The notes: generated by a model from the letters alone, not told the origin. DNA of 64,000 nucleotides from Antedon mediterranea (GCF_964355755.1 NC_092676.1:19634288-19698287), one strand, 5' to 3'; positions 49,955 to 60,670 are shown, numbered from the stretch's first letter. Numbers and translations: made by a program.

Positions 49955-49964
49955 CCAATATTGG
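49955..49964. promoter_or_regulatory. Palindromic double CCAAT box upstream of the fusion gene
   Basis: CCAATATTGG is a perfect palindrome presenting a CCAAT box on each strand, 38 bp before the start codon. CCAAT boxes usually lie further upstream of a start site, so this could also be transcribed. No TATA box is obvious. Confidence 0.3.
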
Positions 49965-50002
49965 GCTGAAAATGTTTTTTACTTGGCAACCTTGTCTTCA
50001 AG

Positions 50003-50207
50003 ATGGATCCAATCTTGAATCCTGATGACAAAATTGCTCGTGAAAAAGACGGTTCTTGCTGGACGAGTCTATTTGCTGGGACAATTTTACCTAATTATGG
50101 TTACGTAAACAGCATCGAGGATTGTAAAAAACTCACTGAATTTTACGCCGAAGTAACATCGTCAAAATATGTCGTTACCAAAGTTAATAAAGCTTTCGGA
50201 GAAACCG
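50003..50207 (+). CDS. Fusion gene exon 1 (residues 1-68), CARF domain start
   Basis: Encodes SCWTSLFAGTILPNYGYVNS and KLTEFYAEVTSSKYVVTK, corresponding to the W..(15)..YxGYCxSExEL..H...T..W stretch at the start of the CARF domain. Donor GTAGGC at 50208, phase 1. Confidence 0.85.
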
Positions 50208-53200
50208 GTAGGCTTTTCATCTTCATGTTTAGGTAGTCTACCTGAACTACCGCACCACCACCAATGTGCCCATCATTGCGAGGCGATGTGTAGGATGGAA
50301 TCGAGATTCATAGGCCTAGCCTAGGCTTACACTACTTCTGCCATTATACTTACTTGTGTGGTATTTGTAAGAGTATATCAACACATTGGATGGCTTTCAT
50401 TTATTTTATTTAAACTAGAGGGGCCTATATGTACTAGGCCCTAGTATAATTTTCCTTTTAATTGATTTTTTTTTTTAAATCGTACTTTCTGGCAATTTCA
50501 TTGTTTTGTATTGTAGAGTGTCACATGTGTGATGCAAAATTCAAATTTCATTTTTATTCAAATAATTTTCTTTAAAAAGTAGCCTTGTTTTAAACTAAAA
50601 TTTGTGTGATGCCAATACAATTTATATCGAGAAGTAGTAGAAGGGAAATGAGGCAATCTCTATACTACTAATTACTGTTGTCACTAAACTCTTTTGGATT
50701 GTACAATGTGCTTTTAATGTGACTGTATAAGTACAAAAATAAATTCTTTTCAGATTTCAAAAGAGAACCACATCGTCTTACATGGGAATTTAAATCATGC
50801 GATAGCCAGGGAATGGATATTCCTTTTGATGGAGTACCGTTTATGATCGTAAGCAAGAAGATTATGAGTTGCCAGTATGGATCGGACAAGTGCATCGCAC
50901 AGAAACGTCGTTACAGACAAAAGATGGAAGTAAGTTTTGTATTAACTGTAGCAGTTAGTCGGTACAAACAGTCGTGACCAGCTGAGCGTAAAAAAAAATA
51001 ACAGCGTTTTCAGGGGATTTCACCTTTTCAGGACACCATGTTAATTAAAAAATCGTAATTCCTTTACGGATAGTTGTTTGAGAAAATAAATTACTGTGAA
51101 ATGTTCTTGAAAGATTGGCCTACATCACTGTATGATTGAAAAAAATTAGAAACATTTTTTTCAGTGCTTAAAATTTACATAGTGCTACATTACAAATATT
51201 CATATTTTTTATTGTAAATAAGTTGTGGTAAAAACAAATCGTTTTCATAAACAATAATATACAATTTAAAGGAACAAAGTAAAATTCAATCACATTTTTA
51301 TAATAGGAGCCTGGAGTTACAAAGAAGCGAAGAAACGTTGTGTTCTGCAAAAAGCGAGACTGTCCTGTTCAGATTCGATTTAGAGAAGTCATCAAGTTTC
51401 CAGACTATAAAGTAAAGTGTTCAATTTCGGTCAATTTTTTTTAAAGAAAAAAAAATGCTATGAGTTCGACTTTCATCGTCTTTTCTGTGAGAGTGTAATA
51501 TATTAGCAGTATTCTCGGGACAACATCCCTTTGTTGGGTACTGAAGGTCCTCTTAAAAAAATGGTTTTACTATATAAAAAATTTGGATACGTGTACATTT
51601 TCTGCAAACATGTAGTTTTGTTAGTTAAATCTACAGCTATTACGTCCCTATCCTTCCCAAATTATTGTAAAATTTGATTTTAACCAAGCAAATGGAAATA
51701 AAAATTACATTTAAGGGTTGATAAATTTAGCAATTAATAAATTTGTAAATTCTGAAATCGAATCAAATTGCCAAATTCATGATATCGTATTTCTTAAAAA
51801 GTGGCACTGGCGTTTAAATTAATTTGTTATCCTTGGAAAAATTGCAGCAACTGTTCTTATAATAAGCATGTTTTATATATATGTGGAGCCTGTTATGTAG
51901 GCCTACTGTAAAACAAGGTTAAACATGGTATATATTCCAAAAAAATACCTCCTATTTAGGAGGATACTTTGGAACCCAAAAAGGGATGTCTCCTGATTAT
52001 TGGTTGGTTCTAGTGTTAAAATATATATTGTCCCTTGTTTGTTTGACAGGTAAGTGTCCCCTTCATAATGGTGTCCCTTGAATTGGTGGTCCTAATGTAA
52101 ATTAACCAAATATGGTACTAGTGCATTCTTACACTGAATCAATTTTCAGGCTGCCATTTAAAATTTCAAGAAATTAGAGTTAATCTATTCACACGGTTAA
52201 TAACCGGTTATTTTTTGCCAGAAACATGACCTTTGAAACATGACCTTTGACTGCCACTTGTAGGAACAGAAATGAAAAAAAATATTGTTTTGTTATTTTA
52301 TAAATAATGCTACAGTATATGATTGCAAAAAAGCATCCATAATTTTTTTTTAACTGAATAATGTTTTATCAGAAATTCATATGAAAAAGTAGTTCCTAAT
52401 TTCAAGGGTTGTCGAAGGGTAGGAGTGTCCCCCACCCTCTTGGATCTGCCCTTGATATACACAATGAATTTGTGTTTCAACATGCCCTTTGACCCATTGA
52501 ATAGATTACTAGTTGAAGAAGTGAGTGATTTTGTATGCATATTAGAGAATGCATTTTCAATGGGATGTATAAAATTAAATTATGTCGTTTTTATTTTTTT
52601 AAATTATTGGTTTCTTTTTTATAAAAGGAGAAATCCTTAACCCAAATTAGTCATCGCATAGGGATATGAAATGACCTTGTTAATTGTCCACCCAGTAATA
52701 TTATATCGAATTATTAATTATTAAAATGAGATTTATTATTCAATCTGTCACTTTGATAATTATTAAGGTGCATCTGTCAAATTTAGTGGGTTTTTTTTTT
52801 TTTTAAAAAATGTAATTTTAATTTTTTTCAGTAGTTTAGCTAAGCATTATAAAAATGTTGTGTGCTGTATCAGTCCATATTTTACTATTGTGCCAATTTA
52901 TTTTGGGACGATGTTTTTACTGGCTTTACTAAATCACTCAGTAGTCATCTTAAACAGTATAATTATATTACTGTACAAGAAGTATGTGAGATATCAATTA
53001 ATTAAAGAAAAATAATGAATGTTTATATTCGTAGAATGGTACAAATAATTTCATTCAGTGATTTCTACTATTCCACACACAAACAGTCATTATTTGTATA
53101 CTATTGCATGTTCAGCTTTTTGAAAATACTGTAATGCATGACAGCAGGTTATTTAAAAATGGAAAGTGAATATGAATAGTTTTGATGGAATAAATCTTTA

Positions 53201-56200
53201 CCTCAGAACAGTAGGTGTTTTGACTAACTAGTTTGACAAAAGTGTGATGTGCCCAAATATGGTATTGATGATATCCTGTCCATATATGGGCACATTTTTT
53301 TTTGTCACATAAAGTTTTATAGTGTAGACAGAGCTTTATATTTTTAACTACAGTAGACCAAACTGAAATACTGTACTTATAAAGAAATAAGTCCTTTTTT
53401 CTTTAGGTCGTAAATGACAGTAAATACAACAGAAGAGTTCAATCACGTAAATGTCATCATGACATGAAGACTGGAGTCAATGTGCGATTTGAAAGACAGA
53501 TCTATGTTCTTCTGCCATCACCAGATGATCACCAGTTCCATCCAACCCACAAGGTATGTTTACATCTGGTGCATCTGCATGTATGTCAGAAAGAGGTGTT
53601 GCCCTGTCAATACACTACACAATACAATTTATTTGTCAGGTGCAACTGTAGTTTGGTTTCAAGGTTTTATTAATTCTAATGTCGATGCCTAATGTCAATG
53701 GCTAATTTCCAAAAAGAGCTTGACCTATCTCGTAAAAGTCCTAGACTTCTAACAAAGAAATACATAGTATGGTATGATAAAACTGATAATAATCATTCAA
53801 CAGTAAAAGAAAAACATTACAATTTTAACATACATTAAAACACCTCCTTTGGGACACCCCTATTTAGAAAGATACCTCTATTGAGGGAATACTTTCCCAT
53901 GAAATGAATTCGGGGCAACATATGTTCTTGCACTAGAGACAACCCCTGTTAAGGGGAAAATTTTCTGAGTCCTCAATAGGGATTTTACTCTATCCTAATG
54001 TCAAAATGAAGGCAAATTATTTTACTTTTTTTTAATAAACTGTATAGTACAGTAGGTTATGTCCAACACACCAGACAAAAAATTTTAACCACAGTTTGAC
54101 CCCTGAATAATGTGCTGTTTACTTATTATTAATATCAAAATTAAGGCAAATTATTTTACTGGAAAGTAGTAAAATGTCCAACACATCAGACTCAAAGTTT
54201 AACCATAGTTTGACCCCTAATCAAATTGCTGTTTACTTTTATTAATATCTGTGGTTCCAGCCAAGTTCAAGGCAGTATTACGACATGAAACCTCAGAGGA
54301 ATAGGGAAGTCAAAATATAACCTGGGTTAAGCAGGGGGTCAATGTACTATATTTTTTTTCTAATACTGTTACTGGATTATGAATTTGCACTGTTTATTTA
54401 CTAATTTGACATTTGATTTTTTTCGTTTTGTTAGCGACTTAGTTCCCAAGATCCCATTGGACAGACATCCATTTCCTGCGTTGGTCATGGATTTGTAGAA
54501 AAATGAGTTATAAAAACATTTTGACAGATTAATCTCTTTAAATGAGATAGTACTGTCATGCCATTTTATATTCAATCAAACAAAGTATAAAAACATGTAC
54601 ATATTATAAAGTCTGAGTGGGATTTCTTTATAAAATCAGAGTAAAAAAAACTCATTTGAATTGTGTTAAGTACTGTAACGGTTTAATTCTGGTGTCAAAA
54701 TTATCTTAAACACAGCACAAAAGATTTCAAAAAACATATTGTAAATTGTTTGCAGAAAGTGTTTTACTTGATAGTAGAATTACGCAAATGATCAGTTAAA
54801 ATTCTAACCGTATAATATCAAAGTTACAACATACTGTATTTAGTGACATCTATGCTTACAACAACTACAAAAAGTGTTGTAGTAAGTCTTGGTGGACATG
54901 CTTCAAAGTCCTAATAGAGGACTTTTTTGTGACCTAAAGGTGTCCCTTAATAGGAGTTCTACTGTATATTTTTTAAAGTTAACCAATGATTTTTGACAGC
55001 AGAGATATGCCGAAACTATCCTAATGAGTTAGGTTGGTGTAAAAAGTGGAACTTGGCTCTGTCATGCAATACAGGCTTAAGTTTCAGGGTTAGGCTACTT
55101 ATCCCATAAGCTATGTCTGAGAGCTTTATTAGAATGCTAAAAGATCATTGAAATTTCACCCAGGATAGGTACCCTGGTGGGCTTACAGAAGGTTAAATTA
55201 TAGGTTTCTAATTTGCAAATATATCATTAAGGATAATTTTGGAGGATATTCTCACGCACGATTGAGATGATTTTCCTAAGAGAGATTTAAATTTGATGGG
55301 TGATTTGTTTCTTCCCCCTGATTTAGTTCCTATGGGATTAGGATTGAATAAGCCTAGAAAAGTCTTCCGTTGATAAATGTTTTGTGATTGGGAATTGAAA
55401 ATAAACGTCATCTACGTATCCGTCACCATATACAAATGCGACTACCGCTGTCAGCTCTCCACTTTCTCACTTTCACAAGTTCTACCGAATATTTCAACTT
55501 TTGATTAATTAGAGTAATTAAATGCAACTTTCTATTATTCACAATATTAAAAATTCAGTTTAAATTATTTATATTTTAAGTGTATTTCTAAGATTTTGTA
55601 ACTTAGGAAACTAATTCTATTCTGAAGCTCTATCTACTACAGTATATCGAACAACAACAAAAAGTGAGATGTGCCCAAATATGGTAGTGATATGCCCAAG
55701 GTAGTGATATGCCCAAATGTGGTAATAATATGATGTCGTCATGTCCATATATGGGCACATCTCATTTTTTTAGTGTAGACAGAGCTTAATAGTAATTCCT
55801 TCAAATAATACCAGTCTGGTATTCTATGGGAGGTTGGTGCTATGGACAGGATTTGAACCCAGCTTCTGGGATTGTTAGCCAAGTGTGTTCCCAACAAAGC
55901 TACAATTTTCCATACTGACTGCAAAAAAAATCTCAATCAACCAATTTCTTTACTCTTTTAGAAGGATTTTCGAATGAGAGCAGCAGTATTGGACAAGTCA
56001 ATTGACCAACCGCAGTACAGGTTAAAGGTCATCATTAACAAGGTTTCTAGGCCAGAGCCTAAGAAAAATGAAGTGCGGATAAAAGTAGCGGCAACATCAG
56101 TGAGCAGACAGGACATTGCGAAGGTAATATACGCACATTGTTAAGATATTTGATCCTCGGTAAGCTTGGTTTGAACACCGCCCTTTATGATACCTTGCAG

Positions 56201-59200
56201 CTGTGAGGTTGATATTATAAGCAAGATAATCTATAAAAGATATATAGATAAATTTATTGGGAAATGATTTGTAATTATTAGATAAGCTTTGACATTTAAA
56301 TGGATTTATATTTGGTCAAGCTGAGTGGTTAAAATGGCTTCTTTCCAATCATTGTCAAATAAACTAAAACTATAGCTTGGAATTTAAAATTATATAATAA
56401 AAAGGCTTACAGTCTAAATCAAATTACTTTACTTTTTTTGTCCTGTAATTAAATTGGATCTAAATTTCTTTAAGATAACATCAAACTTTTGAGAAAGATT
56501 TACTTTTCGGACTTTTGTATGTATTATTGAGGTGTTTCTTTCTTATTTTATTTTATTAATTCTTTATAGAAGTGCTTTGGTGGTTTTCTTTGGGAAAGGG
56601 GCAATACAACAACATCAGAAAGCCCTATTTAGGGGGAAGGCACAACTCCATTAAGAGGCCACTTTTTGGTGTCCCCTGTAGGGAATAATTTGGTATTTTG
56701 TTGTCCAAAAGATTTAATATATTTTTGTCCTTAATGTTTTCCAGAGATATGAAAGCTGGCCATTGCCACTAGGAGTCTCCAGCATGGTAGGTACAGATGC
56801 AGCTGGTACAATAGAGAAAGTTGGTGATATCCTTCAGTCTAAGTGGAAAAAAGGTAAAAATATAATGCATGTAAATAATTTAAAAGAATAATAATAATGC
56901 GCTTTCCAACAAAATTTACATTTTACAGTTTTTAATTTATTGTTGCTCTTGTATTTTAGGTGACCGCGTAATGTGTCTTGTATCCCATGGTGGGAATGCT
57001 GAATATGCCATAGCGTTGGAGGATCATGTGATGCCCATCCCAGATTTCATGTCCTTCTCCGCTGCGGCGGCTATACCAGAGGCTTGGATTACAGCGTATT
57101 ATCTACTTCATGTACTTGGTAAGATATATTGCAAATTAGAAATGTATAATCCCAGTTCGAGTATAATTCCATTGTTATCCATTTATCGACAATAAATAGA
57201 TAAATATGCATAACCATATACCCTATCTTTGCTGAAAATAATTTGTTGAAAGTTCCAATAGCAATAATAACGATTTTATTGTTCTTATGGATCATGACGT
57301 CATTTTATTGTATTTAAAAAAACACAATTTGTATCAAAGACACAATAAATGGTTATCTTAAGAAAGACGCATGATTATCTATTTACTGTCGATTGTTAGC
57401 ATTCTGGGCCTTTAGACTCCCAATTATTCTTTGTCAGAGATTGTTCCCTTTTCTTACAATCAATTCCTTTCGATTCGATTATTTTCCTTTTGTAGTAGGT
57501 GGTATAAACAAAGGTGATGATGTACTGATACATGCAGGAGCTAGTGGTGTTGGAACGGCTCTCATTCAGCTGGTCAAATTGGCTGGTGGTCGCGCTATTG
57601 TCACCGCCAGTTCATGGAGCAAGTTGGAGATGTGCAAGAACATTGGAGCTGTAGCTGGATTCAATTACAAGGAACAAGATTTTGCACAAGAAGTGCTTAC
57701 GTTCACCAAAGGTACAGTATGCATGAATAAACCTGAATTTAGTATCAAATATAGAGGGCTCACTTTTTTATAATTAGAGTTTGGGACAATTTTCAGCATG
57801 GAATCTTGCCATGATTTATGACGTAGCGTATGGTAAATTTGTTTACTTAGGCTCTGTCTACACTATCAAAGTTACTGTGACAAATAAATGTGACATGTCC
57901 ATATAGACACTATGACGTCCTATCTCTACCTACCACATTTACATCACATTATTTCTGTTTACACTAGTTTGATAGTGTAGACAGAGCTTGTGTTATGGAA
58001 AATGGGTCGCTTTTATACAATAGCCGCCTCAAGGAGCATTGGACCGAATGTAAAAAATAAACATTCATTCGTTCTTGTTGAGTTCTTCCACCAAACATCT
58101 GTCCACAATATTGTTGTTTGTTCAGTAAAGTTATGGTTGTGTTCCCAAATATGGTACTGATATGACATCATCGTGTCCGTAAATTTTGTTATAAATTGGA
58201 TCTTTTTTTTGTATTTTATAAATAGGGTTGTAAAAAATGTTGAAAAAGATACACACAAACATAAAAAAGACTTTTAAAAACCATTAGACAAATTTAAAAA
58301 TTGTCTAATGGTTTTTGCTAGCTATTTGTTTTATGTATCTTGTTGATGTACAGTATTCTACATTATATCAATTTTATGGTTAATTTGATAAATATTTTTT
58401 ATTTGTCACTTAGATCAAGGAGTAACATTGATCTTAGACTGCGTTGGTGCGATCCACTGTGCTGGAAATGCGCAGGTAATAGCAACAGAGGGCGTGTGGG
58501 TGGTTTACGGTTTGCTAAGTGGAACCGAGACGCCTATTGATCTACTGTCGACGATTTTGAAAAAGCGTGTGAATGTTATTGGAGCATCCATGCAGAGTAT
58601 GGACAACAGTGTAAGTACTTAACCTTGGTATTATAGACTTTTATGTCCTTTGATTTGAATGAATGCTTAGTTCCAAATGAGGATGTATGTATCGAATTAG
58701 TGGTTGTTTTAGTGGTTAATGTTACATTAGTGTTTGATTGTTGCGTTACTGGGTTCTAAAGATGTATACATTATGCAAGTTCAATCAGATATGTATTTGC
58801 ATCATTGTTATATTTTGTGTGACTATATCGTTTAGGTATTAAATAAAATTTCTTAGGTTGGAAACTTATTTTAAATATGCAGTAGTACTCCTGTTTCAAG
58901 AGAACTTGACTGTTTAAAAAAAAATATCAATAATTTGGCATTTATTTACCTTACAGTACAAAGCTGAACTGGTTGCTGGATTTAAAGAGAGACTATTACC
59001 CCATTTTAGTCCTGGGACGCAGTCATCTCTGTCACCCATAATCAACAAGTTATATCCTCTAAAGTGCGTTGGTGAAGCTTATCATTTTGTTGAGTCGAAT
59101 AGCAGCATGGGAAAAGTAATCTTAACATTAGAGGATAGTTTAATCAGGGATGAACAAGCAAAACGAGAACTGTTAGAAGTGGCCAAGAGCTTTGAGGCTC

Positions 59201-60018
59201 TTGCTAATGGTGTTATTGAGGTAGATCAAGGAAAAGTGACAGTAATGCAGGATGGACAAGTCTTGGCAGCTGAAACGCTCAAACTCGGACATATCATTGG
59301 ATTGCGACAACAGAATAACGTTCTACAGAGCGAAACAGAGGAGAGTGTTCAGGTGTTACTAGCAGATAAAATGGATGTTGGATCGACCGTACACGTGACG
59401 ACAGACCAGGTGCAGGGATTGAATAGCACTAATCTTCTAGTTGGTATGCAAAATGTAGAACATGAAAACACTATAGTGTATACAGATCATGAGCGTACAT
59501 TTATTATTGAAAATGAACAAGAATCCATATCAAATGCAAAGGATGGACAATTTACACAAACTTGTGCCGATAACACGTTTATATATTCAGGATCACAACC
59601 AGATAACCAAAACCAAGTATTAAACCATGTGCAATCGATCGAACAATCAAACAGCTTTAACCAATCAGAAGCTGAGCATCTTTTAAATCAAGGTCAAATT
59701 GAAGGACAGCCACAGTTGATTGGTCATATTCAAGAGGTCGAAACCATGGATACAGATCATCTTTATCATGACCAGCCAACTCAGTCATATAACACGACTG
59801 GACAGTCAATAAACATACAAACACAACAAACTGATTTTGATGGTATGAATAGCTCAAATCAAGCACAACATATCGACTCGCAAGGAGAATTGAACCAAGG
59901 ATTTACACAAAAGGTTGTGTACACCAACCAACCTCACCATTCTGGTGATAAACAACAGGAGATAATATTTGTACTAGAAGAAGCTGTAGCAAACTCGTCC
60001 TCTGAATGTCATGGATGA
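50003..60018 (+). CDS. CARF domain fused to TP53I3-like quinone oxidoreductase (10 exons, 844 aa)
   Basis: Exons: 50003-50207, 50754-50929, 51307-51411, 53407-53553, 55962-56123, 56745-56853, 56960-57118, 57499-57711, 58414-58610, 58957-60018; all GT-AG and in phase. Residues about 10-210 match the CARF/ALS2CR8 DNA-binding region of the calcium-responsive transcription factor: YGYVNSIEDC, IPFDGVPF (91-98), CQYG (108-111), RDCP (144-147), KFPDYKV, then IYVLLP and HQFH (204-207). Residues about 214-552 are a complete medium-chain oxidoreductase closest to TP53I3/PIG3: AAIPEAWITA, the NAD(P)-binding AGASGVG (367-373), AGFNYKEQDF, LILDCVG and LLPHFS. No zinc-ligand set is evident, as in quinone oxidoreductases. 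Residues 553-844 are Gln/Asn-, Glu- and Asp-rich. The start ATG has A at -3 and G at +4. A DNA-binding, NADPH-binding regulator is inferred, not shown. Confidence 0.9.
50754..50929 (+). CDS. Fusion gene exon 2 (residues 69-127)
   Basis: Encodes LTWEFKSCD, then IPFDGVPFMIV and MSCQYGSDKC, the clearest CARF signature. Acceptor TTTTCAG, donor GTAAGT at 50930, phase 0. The phase 0 exit is compatible with both 51307 and 60554. Confidence 0.92.
51307..51411 (+). CDS. Fusion gene exon 3 (residues 128-162)
   Basis: Encodes KKRDCPVQIRFREVIKFPDYK, the CP...KFPEY block of CARF. Acceptor TTTATAATAG, donor GTAAAG at 51412, phase 0. Its counterpart in the second module is 60554-60670. Confidence 0.92.
51412..53406. 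other. Fusion gene intron 3, MITE relics
   Basis: AT-rich intron of about 2 kb. It holds a decayed member of the CAGTAAAACCCC family (about 51900-52100) and CArG-MITE copy 2 (53236-53333). No other gene seen. Confidence 0.5.
53236..53333. mobile_element. CArG-box MITE, copy 2
   Basis: GTGATGTGCCCAAATATGG to TATAGTGTAGACAGAGCTTT. Perfect CArG words: CCAAATATGG (53253-53262) and CCATATATGG (53280-53289). It ends about 75 bp before fusion exon 4. Confidence 0.65.
53407..53553 (+). CDS. Fusion gene exon 4 (residues 163-211), CARF domain end
   Basis: Encodes KCHHDMK, then RFERQIYVLLPSPDDHQFHP, matching the WYVQLP..HQYH end of the CARF domain. Acceptor CTTTAG, donor GTATGT at 53554, phase 0. Counterpart 61120-61323. 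Confidence 0.92.
55660..55790. mobile_element. CArG-box MITE, copy 3
   Basis: GAGATGTGCCCAAATATGG to TTTAGTGTAGACAGAGCTTA. CArG words CCAAATATGG (55675-55684) and CCATATATGG (55745-55754). It lies about 170 bp before fusion exon 5. Confidence 0.65.
55835..55910 (-). repeat. tRNA-derived SINE head
   Basis: The minus strand reads GTAGCTTTGTTGGGAACACAC (box A side), CTTGGCTAACAATCCC, then GCTGGGTTCAAATCCTG (box B), at tRNA spacing. No full acceptor stem; related to the SINE head at 16000-16080. Confidence 0.5.
55962..56123 (+). CDS. Fusion gene exon 5 (residues 212-265), oxidoreductase start
   Basis: Encodes FRMRAAVLDK, then PKKNEVRIKVAATSVSRQDI, the N-terminal catalytic-domain strand and VxASxxNRxD motif of quinone oxidoreductases. 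The CARF/oxidoreductase junction falls at this exon boundary. Acceptor CTTTTAG, donor GTAATA at 56124, phase 0. Confidence 0.92.
56745..56853 (+). CDS. Fusion gene exon 6 (residues 266-301)
   Basis: Encodes MVGTDAAGTIEKVGD, the GxExAGxVxxVG motif of the family. Acceptor TTTTCCAG, donor GTAAAA at 56854, phase 1. Confidence 0.92.
56960..57118 (+). CDS. Fusion gene exon 7 (residues 302-354)
   Basis: Encodes GDRVMCLVSHGGNAEYA, then MPIPDFMS, then AAAIPEAWITAYYLL, strongly TP53I3-like. It is 159 nt, exactly the length of its counterpart at 63603-63761. Donor GTAAGA at 57119, phase 1. Confidence 0.94.
57499..57711 (+). CDS. Fusion gene exon 8 (residues 355-425), NAD(P)H-binding motif
   Basis: Encodes GDDVLIHAGASGVGTALIQL (Rossmann glycine motif) and GAVAGFNYKEQDF. 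Two acceptors lie 3 bp apart (TAGTAG). The downstream one (exon from 57499) gives the length seen in TP53I3; the upstream one (57496) would add one residue. Donor GTACAG at 57712, phase 1. Confidence 0.93.
57849..57990. mobile_element. CArG-family MITE, copy 4 (both ends present)
   Basis: Left end AGGCTCTGTCTACACTATCA and right end TTTGATAGTGTAGACAGAGC are inverted repeats of about 22 bp, 142 bp overall. This copy's interior has lost the perfect CArG words. A fragment with CCAAATATGG lies at 58145-58154. Confidence 0.75.
58276..58316. repeat. Perfect 16-bp inverted repeat in intron 8
   Basis: AAAAACCATTAGACAA at 58276-58291 and its exact reverse complement at 58301-58316, with a 9-bp loop. 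It could form a hairpin in the intron about 100 bp before exon 9. Confidence 0.8.
58414..58610 (+). CDS. Fusion gene exon 9 (residues 426-491)
   Basis: Encodes LILDCVGAIHC, then GVWVVYGLLSGTE, then KKRVNVIGASMQS, the cofactor-domain strands that follow the Rossmann motif in TP53I3. Acceptor GTCACTTAG, donor GTAAGT at 58611, phase 0. Confidence 0.93.
58957..60018 (+). CDS. Fusion gene exon 10 (residues 492-844), oxidoreductase end and Q-rich tail
   Basis: Starts YKAELVAGFKERLLPHFS, then INKLYPL and MGKVILTLED, completing the oxidoreductase at about residue 552. The remaining 290 codons in the same exon encode a tail rich in Gln, Asn, Glu, Asp, Ser and Thr without recognisable domains. Stop TGA at 60016-60018. 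Such composition resembles transcriptional activation regions, but that is an inference. Confidence 0.92.
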   Translation, partial: YKAELVAGFKERLLPHFSPGTQSSLSPIINKLYPLKCVGEAYHFVESNSSMGKVILTLEDSLIRDEQAKRELLEVAKSFEALANGVIEVDQGKVTVMQDGQVLAAETLKLGHIIGLRQQNNVLQSETEESVQVLLADKMDVGSTVHVTTDQVQGLNSTNLLVGMQNVEHENTIVYTDHERTFIIENEQESISNAKDGQFTQTCADNTFIYSGSQPDNQNQVLNHVQSIEQSNSFNQSEAEHLLNQGQIEGQPQLIGHIQEVETMDTDHLYHDQPTQSYNTTGQSINIQTQQTDFDGMNSSNQAQHIDSQGELNQGFTQKVVYTNQPHHSGDKQQEIIFVLEEAVANSSSECHG

Positions 60019-60071
60019 GGTCATTTTTTTTTACTATACTATTGTACAAAAATTGTAGTAGAAAATGTCTA

Positions 60072-60077
60072 AATAAA
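60072..60077 (+). terminator. Candidate polyadenylation signal, first 3' module
   Basis: AATAAA 54 nt after the stop codon; a second AATAAA is at 60145-60150. Either would end a transcript before the second module begins at 60554. Confidence 0.6.
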
Positions 60078-60553
60078 CACCATTAGGGGACACTTCGGTT
60101 TCAATTTAGAACCAATTTCTTATTTCAAAGAATTTTTACTAATGAATAAAAATACAATTGTTTATGTATATTTATCCAATGTGTGCTGTGTTGTTGTGTG
60201 GTACAAATATTTTCTCCATCCAACAATTCTCTGTTACATATTCCCTCTATTTTGTCATATTTTACAGCATTTTTCAATGCAGAGTGGCTCAATTTTCCAA
60301 GCGCAGCAGTCATTTATATATATTGTCTTACATATTGTGTAAGACTAGTAGCCAAAGCGTTTGGTAATGTTTTTTTATTATTTAAATAAGCTCCTATAGT
60401 CAATAGAAAGTTACAATTGTATTGATGCCTAATCTCTGAAATCGTCAGGAAGTGAGCCCTCTATATTTATTCAGAAACGCACAACGAAAATTAACCAAAC
60501 CTCTGACAATTTTAATCACCAAGAGCATTGTGTTGTATAACTTTTTCTTTCAG

Positions 60554-60670
60554 CTTGAAACTGAAACAAATGAAGATGCCAAGAAAGGTTGGGTTTCCTT
60601 TATCAGCAAGAAAAGGGACTGTCCGGCTAATGTCACATTGCTGGAAATTATCAAATTTCCAGATTTTACA
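60554..60670 (+). CDS. Second module exon 3' (CARF CP...KFP block)
   Basis: Acceptor CTTTCAG, donor GTATGT at 60671, phase 0. 39 codons against 35 in exon 3, with KKRDCP and IIKFPDF kept. Confidence 0.88.

Larger units (their letters stand above)
53554..55961. other. Fusion gene intron 4, MITE and SINE relics
   Basis: Contains decayed CAGTAAAACCCC-type elements (53838-53992, 54890-54966), a local direct duplication (about 54005-54130 versus 54130-54250, sharing AAGGCAAATTATTTTACT and AGTTTGACCCCT), CArG-MITE copy 3 and a minus-strand SINE. No gene seen. Confidence 0.5.

Noticed and set aside
57496-57498. Using 57496 as the main start of fusion exon 8
   Set aside because: It would insert one extra residue before GGIN compared with TP53I3; the 57499 acceptor fits the family length better. 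Kept as an alternative only.
60142-60552. A start exon for the second CARF-oxidoreductase module just upstream of 60554
   Set aside because: The frame continuous with 60554 begins at a GTG with no in-frame ATG, its peptide does not resemble CARF, and a strong CTTTCAG acceptor sits at 60547-60553.
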